Positions 22,476 to 33,866 of a DNA stretch of 64,000 nt are shown here, piece by piece. The DNA is from Viola odorata (taxonomy: Eukaryota > Streptophyta > Magnoliopsida > Malpighiales > Violaceae): assembly GCA_963691705.1 (NCBI GenBank), contig OY829537.1:76343352-76407351 (forward strand), given 5' to 3'. Numbering within the stretch: position 1 is the stretch's first letter; each line of letters starts with the position of its first letter. The notes beneath the pieces were generated by a model. It ran no database searches and had not been told where the DNA came from. It saw nothing but the letters and a program-made list of their open reading frames with translations. The position numbers were made by a program, and so were the translations under genes.

Positions 22476-24170
22476 TAGGAGTGTACACGCCGATTCGGTT
22501 CGATTTTTGGGCTAGAATCGGATCGAACTAAAAAATTACGATTCTGGTTGGGATAGAATCGAACCGATCCGGAAAGTTATGATTCAGTTCGGTTCAGTTC
22601 TAATTTTTTCGGTTCTTAATCGGGTCGGTCCTGATTCAGAATCGCGGTTCTGGTCATGTTGTTCGTGGTTTTGTTGTTGTGGTGGCGAGCCGAGAGAGGC
22701 GGCGAGAAGAGAGGTAGGTGGCGACTATTGTTGCGAAAAGAGAGATAGGTGACGGCTGTTGCTGCTGTTGCGAGAAGAGAGGTAGGTGACGGCTGATGCT
22801 TCTGTTGCGAGAAGACTCAGAAGAGAGGTAGGTGACGAGTGACGACTATTGACTGACGAGAGGGGCTCAAATTTTGCTCTACTGTCCTTGCTTAAAACGA
22901 CGCCGTTTAGTTGTTAAACATGCTATTTTGGCGTTTGCTCAAAACAACGTCGTTTAGTTGTTAAACACACCATTTTGATTTTTTTTTTTAAATAATGTTT
23001 TGATTTACCAATTTATAAATGATAGCCTAATATTATAAAGATATTTAGTATGATAAATCTTTAAATTTTATTATACAAAACATATAAAAATTTAAAGTGA
23101 CTAAATATTAATAAATAATAAGTATTAATATATTGAAATGTAATGAATATGTTTAACAAATATCTAGTCAAGAAGTATCGTGCTTCATATCAAGCCTAAC
23201 ATATACACATGAAGAATTTTCAAGTATAATCATGCTTCATATGAAGATAAGATTAAATCACTTACATTTAGAGCTTCAAAAATATCCTTGAACAATACAA
23301 TAATTAATAAGTTATACTCATATACTACGTAAGACATTAATATAATTTAAATTTAAATCTTAAACCTCTAAACAATCAACTCAAGTAAATAATGATATTG
23401 AAATATAGATACCATAAATCTAAATCATAAATCTCCATTAACCATTATGCAAACTCATTATTTTAGTTGTCATCTAATTAGTAATTATATTTTTTTATGA
23501 CGATTGACATCATTCTTTCTTACAACAATATTATTCTATTTTTATTAAGTAAAATATTGAACAATAAATATATATCCACGATATACCTTAATAATTATGT
23601 ATTAGAGTAAGGATTAATGGTAATATTACTAGTATATGCTGTATCATTAATAATTAATGGTCTTAGTTTATACATATAGTTAACTGATGACATGACTATT
23701 ACAATTTACAATAATATAGTTTTTTCCTCATAATAATTCTTATACAACTTCCTTAATAAAATTTTATATTTAAAATAACAAATAAAATAAAAAAATAAGA
23801 AATTTTAGTTAAGTTTAAAAAGAAAAAAGGAAAAATGATTAAACGGAGAAAATATTTTTTCCTCATAATAATTCTTATATAACTTCCTTAAAAAAAAATT
23901 TTATTTAAAATAACAAATAAAAGGAAAAAACAAAAGTGGGAGCCAAAGGGATTTGAACCTCTCCCTTCTTTGAGATTATAGGTGAGGAGTTAACCATTAA
24001 ACCAAATTTAAACTTTGATATCATAGTGCATATATATATATATGAACCGGTTCTCCCGGTTTTACAGTTCGGTTTACGGATTTTAGAATTATTCTGGTTC
24101 GATTCTACGGTTAAAAAAAAATAATTAAACGGTTCGGTTTCCAGTTTGGGTCTGTTTTTATACACCCCTA
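22476..24170. mobile_element. hAT-type non-autonomous element, 1,695 bp
   Basis: Starts TAGGAGTGTACACG and ends TATACACCCCTA, with a perfect 8-bp TSD TTTGAAGA (22468-22475, 24171-24178). Subterminal regions are packed with GGTTC/GAACC motifs. The inside shares blocks, in opposite orientation, with 39611-42042: AACGACGCCGTTTAG near 22897, and a segment near 23190-23280 matching 40690-40790. It carries a tRNA-like module at 23938-24010 and no transposase. Confidence 0.85.
23938..24010 (-). other. tRNA-like (Pol III A/B-box) module in hAT element
   Basis: On the minus strand: TTTGGTTTAATGGTTAA (D-arm/A-box like) followed 45 nt later by GGTTCAAATCC (T-loop/B-box like). The acceptor stem and anticodon arm are not convincing, so it is a relic or promoter, not a working tRNA. 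Equivalent modules are in the other two elements of this family. Confidence 0.55.
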
Positions 24171-24582
24171 TTTGAAGACTACCCATCAACCAATCAACTA
24201 ATCGATTGCCAAATTTTTTTAGCTATCGTGTTCTCAATTTCTTCAAGAACTATGGGAGTTACATATAAAAAATCCAGGCCTCAACCTTTCTAGAAACGAT
24301 CCATGATTACGAACTTTTGAGTTCATCAGTCCCGGTGGCAAGGGTTTTCTCTCTTTGGTGGCTTCTAGTAAGTTTTTATTTTGTTTATTTTGTTCTTTCT
24401 GTTTAACCTGAGGTTATTTGATTGGATTTTGTTTTTAAATTATGAATTTGGTCTTCATAGGAATTCTTCTCCTGTACAACTCTTGGCTGTTAAAATACTC
24501 TTTTCTCTATGCCTTTCTTCCTTTGTGTTTCATTTTTACTTGCTTTTTTCTTAAGAGAGTAGATCTTTATCTCAGTTGTAGT

Positions 24583-24893
24583 ATGGAGAAGGTGAGTAGT
24601 CAGGCTAGGATTTTGGTCAGTGGGGGATCTGGTGCTGCTTCTGGCCCGAGCAATAAAGAAACAGTTGTAGTGTTGGAAAATTAGGTTGATCTATCCGGTC
24701 AAACTCAATTCTTTCTGCTGGGGAAAGTTCTTGGTAGTAGAGGCGTGAGTCCGTATGTGTTTCAGGCTAGAATGAGAAGCCTCTAGTGCTTGGTGGGTAA
24801 GGTTATTGGGTCGACCATCGATTCAAATTTGTTCCTCTTCTAGTTTGATCCTGAGGCTGACTTGATTCAAGTTCTTGCCCAGACCCATGTTTG
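24583..24893 (+). pseudogene. L1-type LINE ORF1, N-terminal fragment
   Basis: ATG 24583 begins MEKVSSQARILVSGG. Downstream text such as LLGKVLGSRG and FDPEADLIQVL fits the DUF4283 domain at the start of plant L1 ORF1. In-frame stops occur (for example TAG at 24682). It is interrupted at 24894 by a short Copia-derived element and continues at 28877. The LINE 5' part probably lies between about 24180 and 24582. Confidence 0.6.
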
Positions 24894-25318
24894 TGTTGTA
24901 AAATTATATTTATTACAAAGGTTGAAACGGTTGCAATGATGACCATGATCCTCTCCCATCTCCAATATTCATGCCATGATTTTGTAAACGGCTGTAACGG
25001 CAAAATCTCTCCCTTAAATAGCCATAATCATGTCCAATAAATTGGATGGATCCTTACCTCCCTATAAATACCATCTATTCTATCAACCAAAAAATCAAGA
25101 AGAGAAAAAACACTACACACATTGGAGAAGAAACACCACAATCAAATATGAGAGAATTTTCTGGTTATTATTCTATTTTTGTTCTTGCTGTTCTGGATCC
25201 CGATTTCTAAATCGGAAGAGATCGTTTTATCCTGGGGGAAATAAATTCCTTTAGGGCGAGCGTTTCTACGCGACTCGATCTTTGTATTTCTAATTTTATT
25301 TTGCAGGATTTTCCAACA
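24894..25318 (+). mobile_element. 5' LTR of short Copia-derived element, 425 bp
   Basis: TGTTGTAAAATTATAT...TTTTCCAACA. It differs from its partner at 28447-28871 at about two positions, so the insertion is recent. The TSD GTTTG is at 24889-24893 and 28872-28876. No tRNA-Met-type primer site is evident right after it. Confidence 0.9.
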
Positions 25319-28300
25319 ATCTAAAGGAATTTATCTTATCGGTGATGGATCGATTAAGAGTGCAAAGAAAAGAAAGTTCATATCATCACCTTATGCTCAA
25401 CAGATAAGTATTTCTTTTCTTTGTGGTAAATTATCAGTATCCCTAATTAAGAGGATATATTTCTAACAATTATTTGGGTGAATTAACATTTGAATGTTAG
25501 TACAATTTGTCAATGGACAAATATTAATTATTATATATTTAAATCATAATGTGCCTTCTGATGGACCAATAAAGAATTGGTAATTAGGAGCATTTGCTAG
25601 CATGGCCATTTACTGTTTAGTTCTGCTAATGTCATAGAATTTGAGATGTTTGTTATATATTGATATTGCTTAATATTTTATTATTTTATTTTATTTTCTA
25701 TTGATACCAATTATTGTGGAGGGTATTTTTTATTAAGCAATAATGGTGCACGTACATATTCCTAAGAGTAATTACAAAGGAGCTCGAGAATGAATTCAAA
25801 GATTATGAGGTAATGTATTAATGCCATAAATATTGTTATAATGGGATGCATTAAATAAATTTCAATGTATTATATGAGTTACGTATATATGTTGTGGCAA
25901 TGGACTAATGTTTAAACTTAGTCAAATAATTTCTTAAATGCAATTAAGTGCATTCATCCAAATTTGATGTTGTTGCCATACATACTATTGCAATACGAAG
26001 AATTCATTTTTGATGGTACATGATGAATTATAATTTTATGAGAGATTTATTTAACAATTTAATTTCTCAAAAAGTCTAATTACTTGTGGGGCATTCATGA
26101 GGACCATATTGATGATGAAATTCATGTCTCTTAGTGATTCAGATACGATACAAGTATGTATCAAGGTATGTTATTCTCCATGTGCTTGATAAATTTTCTT
26201 GGTTAGTGTTTTATATTACTCAAGATTTATTTAACAATGATAAGAGGTGAATGACCGATATTAATTGTTATATTACTGTTACAATGTGGCAATGGAGTAA
26301 GCGGTGCAAATATAAATGAGATTTTAATATATAAGATTATTCTTAATTGATTATGAAAATAAAGTGGATGATGACTTTATTATTGGTGAAATTGAAATCT
26401 ACGTGTTACGGTATGCAATTAAGGTTCCAAAATTTAATTGCAATTTTATGTGATATTTTTAAACAAAAAGTGATTAATGATTGAAAAGTTGATTTGTATA
26501 AAATTGGGATTTTGTGCATAAATGTTTATACTATATGCTTAATTGCAATTTTTATGAGGTATCTTAATTAATGTTATAAATTTTCTCTTAATGTGAAAAT
26601 AATTCCTTAAGATACATTGTTTGACATAAATTGTTTTATTTATGTTAATAATTGGTGCAATTAATGTATTTAAATGAGAAGAATTGAATCTGTGGAAACA
26701 GATCAATGTTTAGTCTTACTGTTTAAAAAGAATTTAAAACAGTGATTCATGTAAAATTATTGTTAAGTGGTGTGACTATTACTGCTATGGATTGATTAAT
26801 ATTCTCATAAATATATATGTGGAAATTGTGAGTATTAATCAATGCGATTGTTTCCTGATTAAAGTGGTAGGGATCAATTGTGCAGTGAACTATCTAGCTA
26901 ATCAAGTTTGCAGAAAACTTAATTATGGGAAAATATATAACGTATATATTTCAACGCTCGTGAAGCTTGCGATCAAATTAATGAGTAATTTGATTATACT
27001 CGATACTATAAGAGATGATGTGCTCTCAAAGAGGTATTTACTTTCAATCTTAATTCTTGTGTAATTGTGTGAAATTAAGAATGTACCAATTATATTTATT
27101 TGGTAGAATTAAACAAATAGAATAATATTCGCAAATGTGGGGGTCCGAATATTATAATTATTGTTTTATTTATTTATTAAAAAAACAAAAAAACAAAAAA
27201 ATGCCATGAAGTATACTAATACTTTTGTGAGTCTGTGGCAGCAATGATATCACAAGTGTGATAATGGGAAAATAAATAAATAAATGAGAGATGTGATGTG
27301 TTAGCATAATGATATCACTAGAACTTTATTTTGAGATTTTCTCAAGAATTGGACATTTTGATGTCAAGGTTTTCAGTACTGTTAAATGATGTACTTGAGA
27401 TTCCGCTGTATTAGAGAATACAGTGATGATAGGTACCATGAATTGCGGTATCATATATAATTTGAGTTTCCGCTGTATTAGAGAATACAGTGATGATAAG
27501 TACAATGAATTGTGGTATCCGTTGTATTAGAAAATACAATGATGATAATTGAATTTTATATTCAAATGAGATTTGATGACATTAAAATCCACTAGTGATG
27601 AAATGTGATGATCCACTAGTGATGTTAATAATTTTTGGATGAAATTCTACAACATGTGAGAATTTTATTGGGTGTAACATCTATGTATCGATACATTATG
27701 TTTGTCAAGCTGAGGCTTGCATATGGTTGAGCTAGCTATTGTCAAATGATGAAATTATTTTATTGACTATGAGAAGTCAGAAGTGATTTTGGCCGATCCT
27801 CTGACTAAGTCTCTGAGTGGAAAAATTAATTGAAGAAACATCGATTAATTGAAGAAACATCGAGGGGAATGGGACTTAAAGCCATATTGGAAAATTAACA
27901 GTGATGGGAACCCAACCTTTGTGATTGGAGATCCCATGAAGAAGGTTCATATGGGTAATAACAAGTCACTTGTTAATTCTGTTAACACAAATTGATTGTC
28001 CTTCCTATGGTGTGGATGTGTTATACTGCATTGATTGAGAGGATGAGTTTTGAACTCTTAATGATTTCATATCCCTTATGGGTGATGTATTGATTGCGGA
28101 TACATTTGATGAAATCACCTGTATGAATGTGGAGTGGGGCCGCTCCTATGAGATTGTGGCATAATCTCTAGAGCATTCATTAACATCCAGGCACGCGCAT
28201 GGCCAAAACGCGCAAAACCGCGTTAACAGCAAGAATTGTGGGGGTATAACATGATAAATAGATTCCCTACCTTACAAAAGAGTTAATGGTTCATAGAAGT

Positions 28301-28446
28301 TTTAAACTTCACCATTATCTCTGTGAAGATAAAGTTTATTTATCTAGGTCTGGTTCATAGTCCAAAAGACACCAGATTCGAAAAATTATACTCCATATAT
28401 AATAACCAGGAACTCCTACTGTCAACCTTTGTAATATGTGGGGGAT
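25319..28446 (+). mobile_element. Internal region of Copia-derived non-autonomous element
   Basis: About 3.1 kb, AT-rich, with almost no coding potential. A relic of the Copia polyprotein C-terminus is visible near 27764-27890 (an LADPLTKSL motif, then a broken GMGL-like tail), which places the element in Ty1/Copia. The region ends in the purine tract ATGTGGGGGAT before the 3' LTR. A short imperfect repeat around CTGTATTAGAGAATACAG recurs three times at 27403-27545. It resembles a LARD-like derivative that depends on proteins made elsewhere. Confidence 0.65.
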
Positions 28447-28871
28447 TGTTGTAAAATTATATTTATTACAAAGGTTGAAACGGTTGCAATGATGACCATG
28501 ATCCTCTCCCATCTCCAATATTCATGCCATGATTTTGTAAACGGTTGTAACGGCAAAATCTCTCCCTTAAATAGCCATAATCATGTCCAATAAATTGGAT
28601 GGATCCTTACCTCCCTATAAATACCATCTATTCCATCAACCAAAAAATCAAGAAGAGAAAAAACACTACACACATTGGAGAAGAAACACCACAATCAAAT
28701 ATGAGAGAATTTTCTGGTTATTATTCTATTTTTGTTCTTGCTGTTCTGGATCCCGATTTCTAAATCGGAAGAGATCGTTTTATCCTGGGGGAAATAAATT
28801 CCTTTAGGGCGAGCGTTTCTACGCGACTCGATCTTTGTATTTCTAATTTTATTTTGCAGGATTTTCCAACA
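28447..28871 (+). mobile_element. 3' LTR of short Copia-derived element, 425 bp
   Basis: Partner of 24894-25318, same length and nearly identical. Followed by TSD copy GTTTG (28872-28876), after which LINE ORF1 resumes. Confidence 0.9.
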
Positions 28872-28876
28872 GTTTG

Positions 28877-29037
28877 TTCAACAGAAGTTTGGTGGTGCTG
28901 AAAAGGGTCATTAGTGATGAACAACTTCGGGAACTTGCTTTGGACTAGGTCGACTTTACGGTACGTTCATGATATCCCTAAGGATTATGGGTGATAAGGG
29001 TCGACAATTTTAGGGAGATTGAAAATGAGAATTTAAG
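28877..29037 (+). pseudogene. LINE ORF1 fragment (DUF4283 continuation)
   Basis: Contains RSLVVLKRVISDEQLREL and VDFTVRVHDIPKDYG, typical of the second half of the DUF4283 domain of plant L1 ORF1. It follows the 24583-24893 fragment and is interrupted at 29038 by a Harbinger-type element. In-frame stops are present. Confidence 0.65.
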
Positions 29038-30628
29038 GAGCTGCTTATAAACGGAAAATTTTGTGGAAAAAAAATTCTAATTTTCAGAAAACTTGAGATA
29101 TTTCTGAAATTGTATTTCAGTAACTGCTTTTTCCAAAATGGAAAAATTTCTAGTTTTTCAATTTTTCTAAATTAAAACTGAAAATTAGAAACGCTAAAAA
29201 TGGAATTTTCCAATTTTTCCAAAACCATTTTTCCAAAAAATTTTATTTAACTCCTGCTCACAACGCCAAATTTGATATTTGACTTAAGTTGGACTTTGAC
29301 TAACTAAATTAAAACACCATTCAATAAAACATAAAAGGAAAACTAAATGACCGACTCGAATATAAATTAAAAAATCGATCTTAATTAAATCAATTCGATC
29401 TCTTTTTTATGTTGGCCTTCATCTTTTTCACTTCTTTGGTTGCCTAAGACTATATGAAATACAATAAATAATCTTAGGACACTTGCTGAGAGAATGATTC
29501 TCATGAAAATTATATTCTTTTGTTTGGTTGATAATTGTAAAATCTAAAGAATGTTCAATAAAGAATGATAAATATATACTTTTTAAAATTATAAATGTAT
29601 ATAAAAAAGTAATGTCATAACTTTTAAAATATAAAAATTTCCTTTTAAGTTTAGGAAAGTTGGATTCTCAAGTTCTTTTTTCGGAAATCACTTTCCATTT
29701 TTTATTACCATATCTAGAGATTTGAGAATGTGAGATTCCAAAGAACGTAGTTCTCCGTTACACTGTAATATAAAAATTTCCTTTTAAGTTTAGGAAAGTT
29801 GGATTCTCAAGTTCTTTTTTCGGAAATCACTTTCCATTTTTTATTACCATATCTAGAGACTTGAGAATGTGAGATTCCAAAGAATGTAGTTCTCCATTAC
29901 ACTGTAATGCTAAGAATCTAACCTACTTGCCCCTCACATTTCGAGAACCAAATAGATCATTAATTAATAGTTTAATTATTATCCTTCTAAAGTTATAAGT
30001 CTTTTGCCACCCATGTTTTAAACACTTGTCAAAGTTTCAATCACCGAAGTATGGGCTCTTCCAAGAGGAGGCACCTCAAATTACCTTAGTAAGGTAAGAT
30101 GAAAATGATGCTTCCATAAGTTAAAAAATGGTTGGACTTATTTGGGTTATCAAAACGGTTTTGTTAATTCTATTTTTTTTAAATCAATTATGAGCTAATT
30201 ATAATATTGTTAAAATATGAAGAAGTAACAAGTTAAATTAAGTCTGTTTTTAATGTTCATATTTGTAATATTCACGTAATGAACAAATAATTCAACACTA
30301 TTTTATATGTATTTTATTTTTATGAACGAAATTATTATATTTATATTTGATTTTTAATATGAATAAAGTTAACATATTTATATTTGATATTTAACAAAAT
30401 TAAAATGGGCCACCGTTTAGTTTATTAATCTTCTAAAAAAGAAATAAATGATAGCATGATTTTTTAATTAAAATCAAATTGATCGATTTTGAGTTTTCTA
30501 AAGCTGAAAATTTTCACATTTAGTACAAAAAAAGACATTATCCAATTTTCTAGTGTTTTCTAAAATCAGAGATATTTCTGAAGACAGAAATAGAAAAAGA
30601 AAAGATTTTTTCGTTTGTAAACAATGCC
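29038..30628. mobile_element. PIF/Harbinger-type non-autonomous element, 1,591 bp
   Basis: Ends GGAGCTGCTTATAAACGG and (complement) GGCATTGTTTACAAACG, flanked by TAA at 29035-29037 and 30629-30631. Joining the flanks restores an open LINE frame (...ENLRS then FEDYVKIHV), which confirms the borders. Both ends are rich in GGAAAAATT-like motifs. It contains a 139-bp tandem duplication (about 29630-29907) and no transposase. Confidence 0.75.
29630..29907. repeat. 139-bp tandem duplication
   Basis: Two copies with period 139, each starting near ATAAAAATTTCCTTTTAAG and including CAAGTTCTTTTTTCGG. They differ by a few bases. Confidence 0.85.
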
Positions 30629-30631
30629 TAA

Positions 30632-30802
30632 GGTCCTTTGAAGATTATGTTAAGATTCATGTCTCAATTAACATAAACCACCCATTAGAAACATGTGTCA
30701 AAAATATATATTAACTCTCTGGGTAGAGAAATTAAAATAAAAGTCTCTTATGAGAGGCTTTCCAATGTGCTACTACTGTGGTATTTTGGGCCATATTCAT
30801 CA
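30632..30802 (+). pseudogene. LINE ORF1 fragment with start of zinc knuckle
   Basis: FEDYVKIHVSI, a YERL-type segment, then CYYCGILGH, the first part of a CX2CX4HX4C zinc knuckle of plant L1 ORF1 (one frameshift between these parts). The Copia insertion at 30803 lies inside the knuckle; its last Cys follows at about 36608. Confidence 0.7.
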
Positions 30803-31095
30803 TGTTAGAAACCATGAAGCAATATGAGAGAAAAGGAATTGTGTTGTATTGAATTGCTTGATTTTACAAGAGATGGAGCACTCCTATTTATACATAAACT
30901 AGAGGTAAAATATTCAACATTGTACAGTGGAGAGAGGGACTTTGATGGCAGAGGCTGGACTCATTTTCTTCATTCCAAGATACGATATATCTTGGTATAT
31001 CTTGGACTTGATCTTTCATGCATGCGTGAAAGATCTTCAACTATTGCTGCCAACTTGACAACTTGTATTCACAAGCTACAGTAGCATATTTAACA
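30803..31095 (-). mobile_element. 3' LTR of Copia element, 293 bp
   Basis: TGTTAGAAACCATG...CATATTTAACA. The TSD CATCA flanks the element (30798-30802, 36600-36604). It differs from the other LTR (36307-36599) at about three positions. On the minus strand it follows the purine tract AAGGGGGGG (complement of about 31096-31104). Confidence 0.92.
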
Positions 31096-31108
31096 CCCCC
31101 CCTTAAAC

Positions 31109-32183
31109 TCAAGGTGGCATTTTTGATGACAACTTGAGTTTAAATAGAAGGTCTTGAAAACGCCGAGTAGATAAACTTTTGGTGAAGATATCAGTTGTTT
31201 GATCGATGGAGGAGGTGGATTGTAGTTTAAGAATTCCTTGCTGAAGATGATGACGAACAAAATGACAGTCTATTTCGATGTGTTTTGTGCGCTCATGGAA
31301 GACATCATTGTGAGCTATCTGGACTGCACTTTGGTTATCACAATAGAGAGGAGTTGTTTGAGTTTGAGGAACTCCCATGTCAGTTAGAAGCCATCGTAGC
31401 CAAATTAACTGTGATGTGGTATCTGCAAGTGCTCGATATTCAGCTTCAGTACTAGAACGAGCAACAACCGTTTGTTTCTTACTGCGCCAGGATATGAGGG
31501 AATTACCAAGGAAGAAACAGTATCCAGTAGTTGATCGTCTGTCAGTTGGATCTCCTGCCCAATCAGCATCAGAGTAAGCATACAATTTCAATGGAGAGTG
31601 TGATGAGAAATGAAGACCATGGAAGATGGTGCCTTTGATGTAGCGTAGAATTCGAAGTACAGCGGCGAAGTGGACGGAACGTGGAGCGGCCATGAATTGA
31701 CTGACAAGATGCACGGCATAGGAAATATCTGGACGAGTCACGGTGAGGTAGATCAGGCTGCCAACAAGTTGACGGTAGAGGGTGGAATCAGAGAGGAGTT
31801 CTCCATCATTCGGTCGAAGTTTGATGTTAAGCTCAAGTGGAGTATCTGCAATTTTGCTGTCGGAAATGCTAGCTCGAGATAAAAGATCAGATGCATATTT
31901 TGCTTGAGATAAGTAATAACCATCAGTGCATTTTGTTACCTCAATCCCAAGAAAATAACTCAGTTTACCTAGATCTTTCATCTCAAATTGTTGACTGAGG
32001 GAGGTTTTAAGTGTTTGAATGCCAGAGAGATCATCCCCAGTGATTATCATGTCATCCACGTATAGAAGTAGAATGATGGTACCTTGGTCGGACGTTTTCT
32101 TGAATAAGGACAAGTCATGAGGACTAGATGTGAAGCCAAGAGATTGAATGACGTTGCTGAATTTTGAAAACCAAGCTCGGGGG
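31109..32183 (-). pseudogene. Copia polyprotein, C-terminal part of RT and RNase H
   Basis: The minus-strand reading frame holds the RT catalytic YVDDMIITG, FEMKDLGKLSYFLGIEV, then RNase H (YSDADWAGDPTDRRSTTGY, STEAEYRALA, YCDNQSAVQI, HIEIDCHFVR). It is a separate frame from the upstream part because of a one-base shift in a run of five G (plus strand 32179-32183). All motifs expected for Ty1/Copia are present, so the break is young or possibly an assembly error. Confidence 0.85.
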
Positions 32184-33866
32184 AGCTTGTTTAAGACCAT
32201 ATAAGGCCTTTCGAAGTTTGCATACTTTGTTAGAAGGGATATTTGAACCGGGTGGAGGCTGCATATAGACTTCTTCTGCAAGATCTCCATTCAGGAAGGC
32301 ATTTTTGACATCCATTTGGGAGAGAGACCATTTAAGAGAAGCTGCAACTGCAATGAGGGTACGAACGGTGGTGATGCGAGCAACTGGAGCAAATGTTTCT
32401 TCATAGTCTATTCCATATTCTTGTGTATATCCTTTTGCTACCAATCTTGCTTTGTAGCGTTCAAGACTCCCATCAGATTTGGTTTTGATTTTGTATATCC
32501 ATTTGCATCCCACTTTTGATTTTCTTGCCGGGAGATCAACAACGTCCCATATGTCATTGTCCTGTAATGCATCTAATTCTTCATTCATTGCTTTCTGCCA
32601 AAGTGGGTTAGAAGATGCCTCACGAAAAGAATTTGGCTCATGTAAGGTAGCCAAGGCATAGTAAAGATGATAGTCACCAAGTTTAATAGGGAGAACACGA
32701 TTTCTAGGGGGGTAACGGGAAGTTGAAGGCACAATTTCAGTATTTATGGTTTGTACCTCACTGTGTGGTTGAACTCTCAAATTGGTTCGCTCACCCTCTG
32801 CATGCTCTCTGTTTTCATGCAAGCTGTTTTCCTCACTGATATCATTGTTTCTCTCACCCTCTGCATGCTCTCTGTTTTCATGCAAGCTGTTTTCCTCACT
32901 GATATCATTGTTTCTCTCACCCTCTGCATGCTCTCTGTTTTCATGCAAGCTGTTTTCCTCACTGATATCATTGTTTTGCTCACCCTCTGCATGCTCTCTG
33001 TTTTCATGCAAGCTGTTTTCCTCACAGATATCATTCTCTCCACTCAACTCTCCTGGAAAAAACTCAATAGAAGGATTAGTAAAAAATTGATTGTGAAGAT
33101 CCACAGAAAGTTCAAATGAAGATATTTTTGAAAAATATTTGTTTTCCCAGAAAATCACATGTCGAGATACCCGAAGGCGTCGACTAACAGGATCATAACA
33201 GCGGTAACATTTGTGATCAAGACCATATCCAATAAAACAACATAATCTTGATCGGGGTTCAAGTTTATTGTGTTCATGTTTTTGAAGAAGGACAAAACAT
33301 GCACAACCAAAAATTTTGAGATTGGAGTAAGAGGGAAGTTTACCAAATAGTTTTTCAAAGGGTGTGTGATTCTGAAGAACAATGGAAGGTACTCTGTTGA
33401 TTGTGTAAACAGCTGTAAGAGCTGCTTCTCCCCAGAATTGTTCAGGGATGGAGGCATCAATGAGTAAAGTTCGAACTGTGTCAAGAATATGTCTATGCTT
33501 ACGTTCTGCTCGGCCATTTTTTTGTGAGGTGCCTGAATAAGAGTATTGAGGAATGGTGCCATCCTGTTTCAAAATATCAAGAAAAGCACGTTGTGTGTAC
33601 TCAAGGGCATTGTCAGATCGGAAAACTTTAATGTGACATGAAAATTGGGTTTTAATCATGGTAGAAAATTCACGATAAATACCAAATAATTCAGATCTGT
33701 TTTTCATCAAATATAGCCAAGTGTATCGAGAAAAATCATCAATAAAAGTAACAAAATATCGAGATCCTCCCATGGTGGAAATAGGGGAAGGTCCCCAAAC
33801 ATCAGAATGCATTAAATCAAAGGGAGCATTAGCAATTTTATCATTTTTATTGAAAGAGAGAGCGGG
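32184..33866 (-). pseudogene. Copia polyprotein, integrase core and N-terminal RT
   Basis: Reads [25 protein letters not shown] and [10 protein letters not shown] (the D, D, E of the integrase core), then a variable linker with four 21-residue acidic repeats, then RT starting [27 protein letters not shown] and [12 protein letters not shown], ending at [10 protein letters not shown] where the frame shifts. It is in the same frame as the gag part but separated by a TAA at 33867-33869. Confidence 0.85.
32790..33041 (-). repeat. 63-bp coding tandem repeat (four copies) in Copia linker
   Basis: Each unit encodes 21 residues of the form [20 protein letters not shown], between the integrase and RT domains. 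Units are nearly identical; only the first, near 33030, is diverged. All keep frame. The antisense ORFs here are shadows. Confidence 0.9.

Noticed and set aside
23938..24010. A functional tRNA gene
   Set aside because: A- and B-box-like words are present, but there is no convincing acceptor stem or anticodon arm, and the sequence lies inside a transposon.
32777..33119. Three ORFs of 88-122 aa on both strands over the Copia linker
   Set aside because: They are shadow frames of the 63-bp tandem repeat; the linker frame is the one continuous with integrase and RT.
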